From contig DATBHX010000038.1 of the NCBI GenBank assembly GCA_036557225.1, positions 1 through 64,000 on the forward strand: 64,000 bases of DNA, written 5' to 3'. The translations under genes and the position numbers were made by a program. This DNA comes from Angelobacter sp036557225 (GTDB lineage: Bacteria > Acidobacteriota > Terriglobia > Terriglobales > Acidobacteriaceae). The notes beneath the pieces were generated by a model. That model was given only the letters and a program-made list of their open reading frames with translations. It was not told the origin of the DNA and made no database searches. Below, one piece after another: positions 9,726 through 18,402 of this stretch (position 1 is its first letter; every line of letters starts with the position of its first letter).

Positions 9726-9762
9726 CTGAAGTCCCAAGCGGAGCGAGGGAGCCCTATGCCCT
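9726..9762. repeat. Dispersed GAAGTCCC-GCGAGGGA repeat, copy 1
   Basis: Contains GAAGTCCCAAGCGGAGCGAG followed by GGAGCCCTA. It closely resembles the copies at 12831, 12966 (inverted), 13915 and 14345 (inverted). A related inverted fragment GGGGTCCCTCGCC lies at about 9829. All copies lie in gaps between genes. Confidence 0.65.
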
Positions 9763-9901
9763 TCACGCATGTTGGGGTGCACGGACAAGCGCAAGGCGAT
9801 GGCCCGATAAAACAGCATTTTAGAACGTAGGGGTCCCTCGCCTTCCTGCCCCATCGCGCAAAGAGCGCGCGCGACGGGGGCCGGTTCGGCTCGGGATGGG
9901 A

Positions 9902-12202
9902 TCACATAACCGGCTTCCACGCCTTGCACTCAACTGCGGTGAGCGGCGCATTCAAGGGCGGGCCCTCGTGCGAACGAACGACAGCGTCAGTGGTCGAACA
10001 AAAGCTCTTGCCGCCAGTATCTTTGTTAACTGGAGTCGCCGTTACAACGTAGCCGCGACAGCTGGTTTGCAGGCAAACGCCGCGTACGCTAAAGCGATAG
10101 CCGCTCTTCTCGCACCATTTTCCCGCCGTGCAGTTGGCATTGCCGACTTCGCCGTCGAGCAGACAGGCATGCACTGCGTTCGCGTTGTTTCCGGAGCAGT
10201 CATTGCCGGGCCCAGGCCCCATGGCCGCCAGCGTAGGTGAGTACCCTTTCCGCGGATAAGAGGTTGCGTAGGTGATTTCCGCAGTGTTCAATGTACGCAC
10301 TGTTGCGGCGGCTGCAGCTTCGTTGGCTGACGTTCGTGCACGCAGCAGGTTGGGAATAGCAATAGCTGCGGCGATCAACCCGATACTCGCGTCGGTTGGG
10401 ATATTGGTGCTGGTGGTGGCCCGCAAGGTGGTGTCGTCGGCATAGGCCAGGAAGATGTTGGGTTTGGAATCGCCCGAGTTCAGGAACTTCGGGAGCACAC
10501 CGACCGCATCCGCCGGCATCTGCTTCAGCATGGAGGCAAACATGCTTCCGACATTCTGATACACCAGCGCCGATGCCTTGGCCGGCCCGTTTGTGGCCGC
10601 AGCGATCTGGCTTGATTTAGCCAGCGACTCTCCGCTGCGATGCACCCGCACGGCGTCTTGTGCCAGTTCATGGTTGGTCGTGATCACCATGTACTTATCC
10701 ATGAAAAAGTAGTTGATCTCGGTGGTCGTGCCGTTCGCGGAAGGCGTGGTCAGAGTGTTAAAAGTCACACCGTCTTCCTGCCGCTCTCCACTTTGCAGTG
10801 GCACCTGGGTGAGCAGGCGTTTGAAGGTCTGCTGTAGTCCGACCGGATCAGAAACGCCCAGGATGAATTTGAAATTTGGTTGCGCTGCCTTGTCGCCGTC
10901 GGCGGGGAATGGAGGCGAGGTCATTTCAAAGCCGAGCTCGCCGGTCAGCTTGCTCAGGAGGTCCTGTTTCAGATTGATGTTGAGCTGAGCTTCCATCTGC
11001 GGCAGCATCGCCAGAGAGCCCGGGCCGGCGATCTCGACGATATCGTCAAAGATCTGGGCTGGATTCTTGAGCCGGAAGACCTCGGCAATGGCGGATTTGG
11101 GTGAGACAAAATCCAGCGCTCCCAGCTGCCCTGGAGCTGCGATCCATGAGACCACGCCACGGCGCGGCCCCGTGAAGCCCAGTTCCATCTCCGTAGTGGA
11201 CCGTTCCGACGTCAGCCGGCTGTCCATGATCGCGTACTTGGCGTCGGCGAAGCCGGTCTTCTCCAGGAGCATGCCGACCTGGGCTTTGTCTTGAGGAATC
11301 AGGCTCATCAAGCGGTGCGCATCCACGCCAAAGACGGTGTTTGTGCCTGCCTGATACGACTGAAGCAGCCTCTTGCCCAGCCCGCTGGAAGCGAACGACG
11401 GGCCGCCCTTATCAAGCTGGGTGTTAAACTCGCGCACTGTGGCTGCGCTGGTGCCGATAAGAACGAAATCCGGCCGGATCAAAACTACCGGCTGCAGCTC
11501 GCGACCGTCCGTCGCCGTTTGCAGCTGCTGGGGATCAAAGATGCGCAGGCGGTCAGTGGGTTTGGCGCCCAGTTCCTGCTCGACCTTCTCCAGGAAGGCC
11601 TGCAGTCCGGGCTTCCTGACTTCGGCGATCAAAACCCCGTTTGGCTCCTTGCCGTGCAGACTGCCGGTTATGACCAGCTCATCGCCCAGATAGTCCAGAA
11701 AGTCGCAAAACTTGGCGACGCCGTCCTCGACCTTTGGTTCAGAGTCGTTGAGATGGTTCTTCTGGAGGAAAGAGCGCAACGCGGCGCTGTCTTGCAACTC
11801 CTGATGAAAAATGTCCAGGCTCTGGCGCAGCTGTGGGCCAAAATTTGATATCGCGCCATAGAAAACCGTGTTCTCAGGAAGCCGTGACAACACATTGCTC
11901 TGCGTGCGCAGGGCCGGGTACCGCATTTCTTTTCCCAATCTTTCAAACAGATGATTGACCGCATTCATGAAGTCGGGATCTTTCAAGGCATCCTGGAGCC
12001 AGGCCATGTCGGTGTCAGACTTGGCAGCGGGCTTCTTGACGGTTGCGGTCGAAGTCCGCGTAGCTGGGCGCTGAGGCGCTTTGGGCGGTACCTTAGCCGG
12101 AGCCTGAACTGCGCCGGCAGAAACGGTGAACAACAAAAGCGCGATGATGGTCATCCCGCTGACTCGCATGGCCCTGGTAAGCACACTTTGAGCGCTGTGC
12201 AT
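9902..12202 (-). CDS. Secreted protein (DUF3352-like) fused to a C-terminal pilin-like domain
   Basis: A 766-residue protein with an N-terminal signal or anchor segment, a Pro/Lys/Ala-rich linker, and a long body of alternating alpha/beta segments resembling DUF3352-type proteins. From about residue 600 the segment LIAAAIAIPNLLRARTSANE followed by ATVRTLNTAEITYATSYP matches the N-terminal helix of the type IV pilins and pseudopilins common in Acidobacteria, but with no prepilin-peptidase GFTLIE motif. The tail has about eight Cys residues, suggesting disulfides as in minor pilins. The start at ATG 12202 has AAGGAG six bases upstream. Role unknown; surface location is inferred. Confidence 0.8.
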   Translation of the reverse strand: MHSAQSVLTRAMRVSGMTIIALLLFTVSAGAVQAPAKVPPKAPQRPATRTSTATVKKPAAKSDTDMAWLQDALKDPDFMNAVNHLFERLGKEMRYPALRTQSNVLSRLPENTVFYGAISNFGPQLRQSLDIFHQELQDSAALRSFLQKNHLNDSEPKVEDGVAKFCDFLDYLGDELVITGSLHGKEPNGVLIAEVRKPGLQAFLEKVEQELGAKPTDRLRIFDPQQLQTATDGRELQPVVLIRPDFVLIGTSAATVREFNTQLDKGGPSFASSGLGKRLLQSYQAGTNTVFGVDAHRLMSLIPQDKAQVGMLLEKTGFADAKYAIMDSRLTSERSTTEMELGFTGPRRGVVSWIAAPGQLGALDFVSPKSAIAEVFRLKNPAQIFDDIVEIAGPGSLAMLPQMEAQLNINLKQDLLSKLTGELGFEMTSPPFPADGDKAAQPNFKFILGVSDPVGLQQTFKRLLTQVPLQSGERQEDGVTFNTLTTPSANGTTTEINYFFMDKYMVITTNHELAQDAVRVHRSGESLAKSSQIAAATNGPAKASALVYQNVGSMFASMLKQMPADAVGVLPKFLNSGDSKPNIFLAYADDTTLRATTSTNIPTDASIGLIAAAIAIPNLLRARTSANEAAAAATVRTLNTAEITYATSYPRKGYSPTLAAMGPGPGNDCSGNNANAVHACLLDGEVGNANCTAGKWCEKSGYRFSVRGVCLQTSCRGYVVTATPVNKDTGGKSFCSTTDAVVRSHEGPPLNAPLTAVECKAWKPVM

Positions 12203-12361
12203 GAACTCTCCTTAATCTTTAGCCGGGGAAAGATACAAGATAGTATCCTTCGCTTGAATTTACGAGAAATATTTCGTGAAAGTTCAACCAAGGTGCAATG
12301 TTTGCTATGAACTCCAGGAAGTATCTAAAGAGTTCAGGTCCTTGCGACTGAACTGGCGTAG

Positions 12362-12820
12362 CTAGACTTCTAGTCTTTGAAACGCTGCCTCGATCCCCTG
12401 CGGGCTGATCTCCAACCGGCCTAGGCTGATGGGCAGCTTGAAACGGCGCGGACCGGCGCTTCCAGGATTGAAATACAGCACGCCGTCTTTGCTCTCCTGC
12501 TTTGGCTGATGCGAGTGGCCGCTAATGACCGCGGCAAACCCCGCGGCCCGGGGGTTGAGATCGAGCGCATTGAGATCGTGGATGATGTAGATGTGGAATC
12601 CTGCCAGCTCTACCACCTCAGTTTCAGCAAAATGCCGGGCCCAGGCTTGGGTATCGACGTTGCCGCGAATGGCCGTGACCGGCGCAATCTTTTTGAGGGC
12701 AGGCACGATGTCGGGGGAGCCGATGTCACCGGCATGGATGATGTGTTCCGAGCCGCGCAGAAGCGCGAGGGCTTCCGGTCGCAGCAAACCGTGAGTATCA
12801 GAGATAACGCCGACGATCAT
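12362..12820 (-). CDS. YfcE/MJ0936-type metallophosphoesterase
   Basis: A 152-residue single-domain phosphodiesterase. The metal-binding motifs are in order: DTH in GVISDTHGLL, GD in HAGDIGSP, GN in AIRGNVDT (Asp replaces the usual His of GNHD but fits the YfcE subgroup), and GHSH in VISGHSHQP. It probably hydrolyses phosphodiester substrates in the cytoplasm with two divalent metals. Length is normal for the family. Both sides are flanked by minus-strand genes, and a repeat-rich gap lies upstream. Confidence 0.92.
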   Translation of the reverse strand: MIVGVISDTHGLLRPEALALLRGSEHIIHAGDIGSPDIVPALKKIAPVTAIRGNVDTQAWARHFAETEVVELAGFHIYIIHDLNALDLNPRAAGFAAVISGHSHQPKQESKDGVLYFNPGSAGPRRFKLPISLGRLEISPQGIEAAFQRLEV

Positions 12821-12828
12821 AGGTTTTT

Positions 12829-12990
12829 CCGAAGTCCCGAGCGCAGCGAGGGATCCCTACCTTCTTTAAGGATGAATACGGGAGCCGGTGAACTCTCTTT
12901 GAGCGACATAGTCCGGAGATCAATGCGGCATCATTTTTGCCCTCAAGATCACTCGCGGCTATAGCGATCCCTCGCTCTGCTCGGGATTTC
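12829..12990. repeat. Inverted pair of the GAAGTCCC-GCGAGGGA dispersed repeat
   Basis: One copy at 12831-12862 begins GAAGTCCCGAGCGCAGCGAG and continues GGATCCCTACC. An inverted copy at 12966-12990 begins GATCCCTCGCTCTGCTCGGG. About 22 of 25 bases pair, so the two could form a long stem enclosing about 100 bases between the phosphodiesterase and permease genes. Confidence 0.7.
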
Positions 12991-13019
12991 AAAAAGAGGC
13001 TGATTGCCGAATGCTAATG

Positions 13020-13880
13020 TTACAGCCCCGCTTCAATGCGCGATCTCGGGTCCAAGTAGTCACGCAGAGCGTCGCCGATGAAGTTGAATGAAAGCACAGC
13101 CAGCATCACCGCTGCGGCGGGGAAGAGGACCAGGTGGGGCGCATCGAACAAATGCGCGCGGCCGTCATTCAACATCGATCCCCAGCTTGCCGTCGGGGGT
13201 GGGACCCCCAGGCCAAGGAAGCTCATTGTGGCTTCTGCAAGCACGGCCGCAGCCATGCCGATGGCCGCCTGCACAATCACCGGCTGAATAATGTTGGGAA
13301 GAATGTGGCGCGTGACGATGCGCCAGTCGCTGGCGCCCAGGGCTCGCGCTGCTTCCACAAATTCTCTTTCTTTTACCGCCAGCACCTGCGCGCGGACCAG
13401 GCGGGCGTAACCAACCCATCCGCCAATGCACAAGGCAAGAATCAGGTTGAAGATTCCCGGGCCAAGAAACGCCACAAACGCGATGGCCAGCAGGATTCCC
13501 GGGAAAGACAGAAAGGCGTTCATCAGGATCACGCTGAAGAATTTGTCGACGTAGCCACCGTAATAGCCGGCAATCGATCCTAAGATCAGCCCAAGGAGCA
13601 GCGACCCTGCCACCACGCTGGTTCCCACCAGCATGGAGATGCGCGCGCCGTAAATGATGCGGGAAAGGATGTCACGGCCCAGCTCATCCGTGCCAAACCA
13701 GTGGCTGGTGCTGGGCGGTTGAAGACGGGCCGGCAAGTCGATGCTGCTGGGATCGTGTGGCGCCAGCCATGGCCCAAACAATGCCAGCAGTACAAAGACG
13801 GCCACCATCACCATACCCGCAGCCGCGAGCACGTTGCGACGGCCCAGCGCTGCTGCGGTGTTCCAGGTGGTGGAAGCCAT
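13020..13880 (-). CDS. DppC-type ABC transporter permease (peptide/nickel family)
   Basis: A 286-residue inner-membrane permease with an N-terminal helix, then GPWLAPHDPSSIDLPARLQP, a motif typical of DppC/OppC N-termini, then the conserved FGTDELGRDILSRIIYGARIS. The core has five further helices. The EAA-loop segment EAARALGASDWRIVTRHILPN and the end motif RDYLDPRSR are as in the family. It should pair with a DppB-type permease such as the one at 8.8-9.7 kb on the opposite strand; no ATPase or substrate-binding gene is in the window, so the substrate cannot be given. Confidence 0.92.
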   Translation of the reverse strand: MASTTWNTAAALGRRNVLAAAGMVMVAVFVLLALFGPWLAPHDPSSIDLPARLQPPSTSHWFGTDELGRDILSRIIYGARISMLVGTSVVAGSLLLGLILGSIAGYYGGYVDKFFSVILMNAFLSFPGILLAIAFVAFLGPGIFNLILALCIGGWVGYARLVRAQVLAVKEREFVEAARALGASDWRIVTRHILPNIIQPVIVQAAIGMAAAVLAEATMSFLGLGVPPPTASWGSMLNDGRAHLFDAPHLVLFPAAAVMLAVLSFNFIGDALRDYLDPRSRIEAGL

Positions 13881-13914
13881 GTGTTCACGATGATAAATGA
13901 TAAATGTTCTTCTA

Positions 13915-13950
13915 AGATCCCGAGGGAAGCGAGGGACCCATATTCCCTTC
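13915..13950. repeat. Dispersed GAAGTCCC-GCGAGGGA repeat, copy 4
   Basis: AGATCCCGAGGGAAGCGAGG followed by GACCCATATTCCC, upstream of the dppC-like gene. Same family as 9726, 12829 and 14345. Confidence 0.55.
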
Positions 13951-14105
13951 CATATAGTCGTCGGGAACCGGTTGCGGTAGTTAAACTATTGAACCCGTGA
14001 AGTATTAAATTGCGGCTCTTTCACCATTGCGGCATAATCCCGCGCCATGAACGACTTCAGAAGCGTTGCATGAGATAATGGCGTCCATTGCAGGAGGGAC
14101 TCTTT

Positions 14106-14279
14106 ATGGCAGAAGAAGTCTCTTCAAACGAGAAGCTACCTGAGTCGGAGCTATGCACCCCTTGCCTTTATGCCGGGTTCAAAACCAAGGCTACTAAACA
14201 AAGAAATGGTACTCGTCTTTGTGACGATTGTGAGGAAAACTACAAGTTAAGGTATTTTGGAGATGTTTGGCCGGAGTAG
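14106..14279 (+). CDS. 57-residue zinc-ribbon-like protein
   Basis: A small protein with four Cys residues in a C-x2-C-x18-C-x2-C pattern (Cys17, 20, 39, 42), typical of a structural zinc site. The first 16 residues are acidic and polar. The start at ATG 14106 is strongly supported by AGGAGG at 14092-14097 with eight bases of spacing. It is the only plus-strand gene between 9.7 and 21.2 kb. No family recognised; a nucleic-acid or protein-binding role is possible but not shown. Confidence 0.7.
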   Translation: MAEEVSSNEKLPESELCTPCLYAGFKTKATKQRNGTRLCDDCEENYKLRYFGDVWPE

Positions 14280-14344
14280 GCACATCGGGCCACGCATCCA
14301 CAGGTTTCTGGGAAATCTCTTGAACCCTTGGGCTTTTGCCAGTG

Positions 14345-14372
14345 ATAGGGGTTCCTTGCTGCGCTCGGAACT
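14345..14372. repeat. Dispersed GAAGTCCC-GCGAGGGA repeat, inverted copy 5
   Basis: TAGGGGTTCCTTGCTGCGCT followed by CGGAACTAC, a diverged inverted copy of the repeat at 12829. It touches the stop codon of the hisC gene. Confidence 0.5.
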
Positions 14373-15504
14373 ACGGTACCGCGACCCGGCCTAACACCTT
14401 CCTTAAAGCCGTCACAAAAATCTCGTTTTCTTCCGGCGTGCCGATGCTCACGCGGATTGCGTTGGGAATGCCCCACGGCACCAGTGATCGTACGATCACG
14501 CCCTCGTTCTGCATGCGTTTGGCAAAGGCATTCCCGTCTTCCTCGATATTGAAATAAATAAAGTTCGCGCTGGTGGGAACGGCGCGGATGCTTATCTCGT
14601 CAAACCGGTCCATCAGCCAGCCGGCGCCGACAGCATTGTTCTCTACCGTGCGGCGGATGTGGGCTTCATCGCGGATGGCTGCCAGCCCCGCAGCCTCTGC
14701 CAGTCCTGAGATCGAAAACGAATTCCGCACCTTGGCGAAATAGCGTAGCAACTCCGGTTCTCCGCAGGCATAGCCCAGGCGGATTCCGGCCAGACCATGG
14801 GCCTTGGAAAAAGTTCGCAGCACCAGCAGGTTTGGCTCTCCCATGCGCACATGCTCGAGCGATCGCGAATAGACGATGTCGCGCTGCCGCGCAAAATGCT
14901 CGGCAAAATCGAAATAAGCTTCATCCAGCACTACTAATACGCCATCGGGTACGCGGGCCAGAAATTCATCTGTGGCATCGGCGTCAAACATGGTCCCGGT
15001 GGGGTTGTTAGGGTTGGCGAGAAAGATGACGCGGGTCTGCTCGTCGATCGCCGCTGCGATGGCGTCGAGATCGTACGTGTCATTCTGCATCGGGATCTGG
15101 ATCAGTCGCGCGCCCATGGTTCGCGTGACCAGCGGATAGCTGATAAACGACCGTTCACTGGTGATGCAGTTGGTCCCGGGGACGAGCAGCGTTCGCGCTA
15201 CCACGTCGAGGATGCCGAGCGAGCCGTCAGCAATAAAGATCTGCTCGCTCGCCAGTCGATGGCGCTGGGCCAGTGCGGCGCGCAGCTCGCTGGCGTCATT
15301 GTCGGGATAAAGATTGACTTCAGTCGCGGCGGCGCGTATCGCTTCAATTGCCAGCGGCGATGGGCCAAAAGGGTTCTCGTTCGAAGCCAGCTTGATCATC
15401 GCAACGCCGGATTCGCGCTGCGCCTGCCGCATGGGCTTGCCGGGAACATACCCGGCCAGCGCCCGTATGTGTTCCGGGATTTGGTCGAGAACCGTTTTTT
15501 TCAT
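14371..15504 (-). CDS. hisC: Histidinol-phosphate aminotransferase
   Basis: A 377-residue class I/II PLP-dependent aminotransferase, which converts imidazole-acetol phosphate to L-histidinol phosphate in histidine synthesis. Visible motifs: KLASNENPFGPSP near the N-terminus, NPNNPTGT in the middle, VVLDEAYFDFA with the cofactor-contacting Asp and Tyr, and RTFSKAHGLAGIRLGYA with the Schiff-base Lys. ATG 15504 gives the family's typical N-terminus; a GTG at 15537 would add 11 residues. No other his genes are nearby. Related enzymes acting on aromatic amino acids are an alternative. Confidence 0.93.
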   Translation of the reverse strand: MKKTVLDQIPEHIRALAGYVPGKPMRQAQRESGVAMIKLASNENPFGPSPLAIEAIRAAATEVNLYPDNDASELRAALAQRHRLASEQIFIADGSLGILDVVARTLLVPGTNCITSERSFISYPLVTRTMGARLIQIPMQNDTYDLDAIAAAIDEQTRVIFLANPNNPTGTMFDADATDEFLARVPDGVLVVLDEAYFDFAEHFARQRDIVYSRSLEHVRMGEPNLLVLRTFSKAHGLAGIRLGYACGEPELLRYFAKVRNSFSISGLAEAAGLAAIRDEAHIRRTVENNAVGAGWLMDRFDEISIRAVPTSANFIYFNIEEDGNAFAKRMQNEGVIVRSLVPWGIPNAIRVSIGTPEENEIFVTALRKVLGRVAVP

Positions 15505-15588
15505 CGAGACCGAGAGGACAACAGAAGTTTGTATCACAATTTCTGTTGCCGTGCTTTGCCCAGATAAGAAGTGAAGTGCAAAAGTATT

Positions 15589-16452
15589 TCAGGATTGGCG
15601 ATGCCGTCTTCTTTTGGCATTTTCCGGGGCGTTATGGGCGCGTTGTCTCATTCGATCCGCCGGACGCGAACCTGGTTCGCGAACCGATCTGCGCAGCGCG
15701 GTAACTTCAGCCGGCTCAAGCTCGCGTGATTCTCCTGGTTCCACATCCAGAGCCAACGGGCCGTAACGCACGCGCTTGATCTTTTCCACGTGATGGCCAA
15801 TCTCCTCAAACATGCGCCGTATCTGACGGTTCTTGCCCTCGATCAGCGTTACTTCGTACCAGGGATTGGCGGCATCCTTGGTGAGACGAACCTGCGCCGG
15901 CGCGGTGAAGACCTGTTTGGGTTTGCCCGATGTCCCACGGCTGCTACGCGAAATTCCGGTGCGCACTGGGGCACTGCCGATGCGAATCCCACGGCGCAGC
16001 TTTTCGATTTCTTCTTCCGTTGCGCGCCCCGCAATCTTTACCAGATATGTTTTCTGAACATGCGAAGCTGCTCGGGTCAGGCGGCTGGCGAGGTCGCCAT
16101 CGTTGGTCAGAAGCAGCAGGCCTTCGCTTGACCAATCGAGCCGGCCGACGGGATAGATGCGCGCGCCCACGTTTTTAACCAGGTCCATGACCGTAGGCCG
16201 TCCCTCGGGATCGGAGACCGTAGTGACGTAGCCCTTGGGCTTGTGGAGTAGAAGATAGACGTGGCGTTCGGCGCCGCGCAACAGCGTGCCGTCGACTTTG
16301 ATGTGATCGTTGGCGAGATCGGCCTTGCTGCCGAGTTCCGTCACGGTGTGGCCGTTCACACTCACGCGGCCCTGTGTGATCAGCTCTTCGGCTTTGCGCC
16401 GTGAAGCGATGCCGGCTGCGGCGATGATCTTTTGCAGACGCTCGGCCGGCAC
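15589..16452 (-). CDS. rluB: 23S rRNA pseudouridine synthase, RsuA/RluB family
   Basis: 287 residues: an S4 RNA-binding domain (about 1-65, ERLQKIIAAAGIASRRKAEELI) followed by the RsuA/RluB catalytic domain. The catalytic Asp lies in GRLDWSSEGLLLLTNDG, and the typical EGKNRQIRRMF motif follows. Family members isomerise one uridine in rRNA. GTG 16452 is chosen because AGGAGG lies five bases upstream; it follows the scpB stop by one base, so the two genes are translationally coupled. The C-terminus has a basic tail of about 30 residues. Exact target site is not decidable here. Confidence 0.93.
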   Translation of the reverse strand: MPAERLQKIIAAAGIASRRKAEELITQGRVSVNGHTVTELGSKADLANDHIKVDGTLLRGAERHVYLLLHKPKGYVTTVSDPEGRPTVMDLVKNVGARIYPVGRLDWSSEGLLLLTNDGDLASRLTRAASHVQKTYLVKIAGRATEEEIEKLRRGIRIGSAPVRTGISRSSRGTSGKPKQVFTAPAQVRLTKDAANPWYEVTLIEGKNRQIRRMFEEIGHHVEKIKRVRYGPLALDVEPGESRELEPAEVTALRRSVREPGSRPADRMRQRAHNAPENAKRRRHRQS

Positions 16453-16453
16453 T

Positions 16454-17365
16454 TCAGCCTCCTGTGCTCTCAGAGGCAATCTGCCCGGCAGCCTGCTCAT
16501 CGGCTTGGTCGTGCTGAGGGTCTGACGAGACGGTAGGTTCGGTTACGTTCTGTGGGACTTCGGCCCGGTCTTCGGCCATCTGCTCCACGCCGCCGTCTTC
16601 ATTATTATTGGGAATACCGGTTGCGTCGGCGATAGCGCCTTCGGCGGAGGAGAAGAGCTCATCTTCACTTTGCAGTTCGCCGGCAGCCAGCTTTTCAAAT
16701 TCTTCCAGGCTGGGAAGCTCGTCAATCGCGCTCAGGCCGAAGCGCAGCAGAAACTCTTTGCTGGTTTTATAGAGCATCGGACGGCCGATGACCGCCTTGC
16801 GGCCGGCAGTGGTAATGAGCTTACGCTCCAGCAGCGTGCCGATCACACCGGCTGCGTCTACACCGCGAATGTCGCTGATCTCCGGCACGGTGACCGGCTG
16901 CTTGTACGCAATCACGGCAAGCGTCTCCAGCGCTTGCAATGAAAGGCGAACTGGCTGCTTGAGGCTCTTGGAGAACGCTCGCACCAGGTCATGATGCTCA
17001 GGCTTGGTCGACATGCGATAGCCGCCTGCGACCTCGCGGATCTCAATGCCGTGCTCCGGGTTGGCGTAGTCGGCGATCAGTTCGTCCAGATACGGCTTGA
17101 GCAGGCCGCGCAGCTCGGCTTTTTCTGATTTTTCTTTCGTGCGCCTGGCCGCGCGCGTTTCAGAAGCTTCTTCAACGGCGCCTAGATGATTTTCCAATTG
17201 CTCGGTGCCGGGCTGCTGATCGCTATTGACCAACGCTTCCGCTGCCGGCTCCGGCGCATTCTTCAACGCCAGCAGATCTTCTTTCAGCAGCGCAGCCATC
17301 TGGTCGAGCGTGATGGGCTCTTCCGTGGCATAAATGAGTGCTTCGAGTTGGGATTTGAGTGACAT
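16454..17365 (-). CDS. scpB: Segregation and condensation protein B
   Basis: A 303-residue kleisin-associated winged-helix protein of the SMC-ScpAB chromosome condensation complex. Core motifs lie in the middle (LSLQALETLAVIAYKQPVTVPEISDIRGVD and LLERKLITTAGRKAVIGRP, as in the family). Compared with the usual 180-200 residues it has an insertion rich in Glu, Ala and Lys at about 30-80 and an acidic C-terminal tail of about 90 residues. It is followed by rluB after one base and preceded by scpA, a common arrangement. Confidence 0.93.
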   Translation of the reverse strand: MSLKSQLEALIYATEEPITLDQMAALLKEDLLALKNAPEPAAEALVNSDQQPGTEQLENHLGAVEEASETRAARRTKEKSEKAELRGLLKPYLDELIADYANPEHGIEIREVAGGYRMSTKPEHHDLVRAFSKSLKQPVRLSLQALETLAVIAYKQPVTVPEISDIRGVDAAGVIGTLLERKLITTAGRKAVIGRPMLYKTSKEFLLRFGLSAIDELPSLEEFEKLAAGELQSEDELFSSAEGAIADATGIPNNNEDGGVEQMAEDRAEVPQNVTEPTVSSDPQHDQADEQAAGQIASESTGG

Positions 17366-17380
17366 CAGTCGTTAGTAGTT

Positions 17381-17476
17381 AGTACTTAGTATTTAGCCGC
17401 CGCCGTTTCCACAACGTCGTGAGACCGCAAGGGATTGAGGTTTTTCCTAAATACTAATTACTAAATACTAAGTACT
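17381..17476. repeat. Inverted repeat between scpA and scpB
   Basis: The 16-base arm AGTACTTAGTATTTAG (17381-17396) is exactly complementary in reverse to 17461-17476. The loop contains further TAGTTAGTA/ACTAATTACTAA units. It occupies nearly the whole 113-base scpA-scpB gap, so it lies inside the transcript and may affect processing or stability. Confidence 0.75.
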
Positions 17477-17478
17477 GC

Positions 17479-18288
17479 TTATCTCCAGTCATCCCTTACC
17501 GCTGCGTCTTCTCCCATGACCGCGTCGAACATGGGATGCTTCTTGATCAGGACCTCGCCAAACACTTTCTCCTGCCGCAAGAGGACGGCCTGCAGCCGCA
17601 CCAGCTCCAGCAGGGCCAAAAATGATGAGATGAGCGCATTGCGCGTAGTGATGTGCTGCAACAGCCTTTTCAGGCGAATGGGCCGGTCTTCCATCAACAA
17701 GCGGCGGCGGAAATATTCGATCATCTGACCGACGGTGACGGTTTCTTCGTCGACTTCCAGGATGGGCCGCGACTTCGCACGCTCCAGAATCTGCTGGAAG
17801 GTGCGGACCAGGTCAACCACGTCGGCAGCCAGTTCCGGCTCCGTGCCCTCTGCGTCTTTGAATTCCTTGAGCGCCGGGTTGCTCACCACGGCATCTTCAA
17901 TCTGCTGTTTCTGCAACAGCATCTGCGCGGCGTTCTTGAATTTCTCATGTTCCAGCAGGCGCTGCACCAGCTCTTCGCGTGGATCTTCCTGCTCGCCCGG
18001 CGGCGCGTCAGGATCGCGCGGTAGGAGCATCTTGCTTTTGATATGGATCAGCAGCGACGCCATGTAGATGAACTCGGCGGCAATGTCCACGTCGAGCTGC
18101 TTCAGGTTTTCGACATACGCCAGATACTGCGCCGTGATTTTCGCGATCGGGATATCGTAAATGTCGATGTCCTGTTTGCGCACGAGGTCCAGCAACAGGT
18201 CTAGCGGGCCGTCATAAACCCTGGCCACGCTGACGGCAAAAGGGAACTCGCTCGACTGCGGCTTCGCGGATTGTGAGATTTCAGCCAT
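17479..18288 (-). CDS. scpA: Segregation and condensation protein A
   Basis: A 269-residue kleisin subunit that bridges SMC heads and binds ScpB. N-terminal helical domain: VYDGPLDLLLDLVRKQDIDIYDIPI, followed by AEFIYMASLLIHIKSKMLLP, the classic ScpA signature. The C-terminal winged-helix part is at about 190-255. ATG 18288 gives the expected N-terminus; TTG 18297 is an alternative. It lies between trpS and scpB, the usual neighbourhood in this group. Confidence 0.94.
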   Translation of the reverse strand: MAEISQSAKPQSSEFPFAVSVARVYDGPLDLLLDLVRKQDIDIYDIPIAKITAQYLAYVENLKQLDVDIAAEFIYMASLLIHIKSKMLLPRDPDAPPGEQEDPREELVQRLLEHEKFKNAAQMLLQKQQIEDAVVSNPALKEFKDAEGTEPELAADVVDLVRTFQQILERAKSRPILEVDEETVTVGQMIEYFRRRLLMEDRPIRLKRLLQHITTRNALISSFLALLELVRLQAVLLRQEKVFGEVLIKKHPMFDAVMGEDAAVRDDWR

Positions 18289-18402
18289 CGACAGCAATCG
18301 TTTGAGTTGAACACATGGAACAGTTCAACAAACACATTCTAAATGTGTGTTGGGTTCCTGCGACATCAGCATTTGTGGATTACGTGGTTTTTTTTACGAC
18401 AA

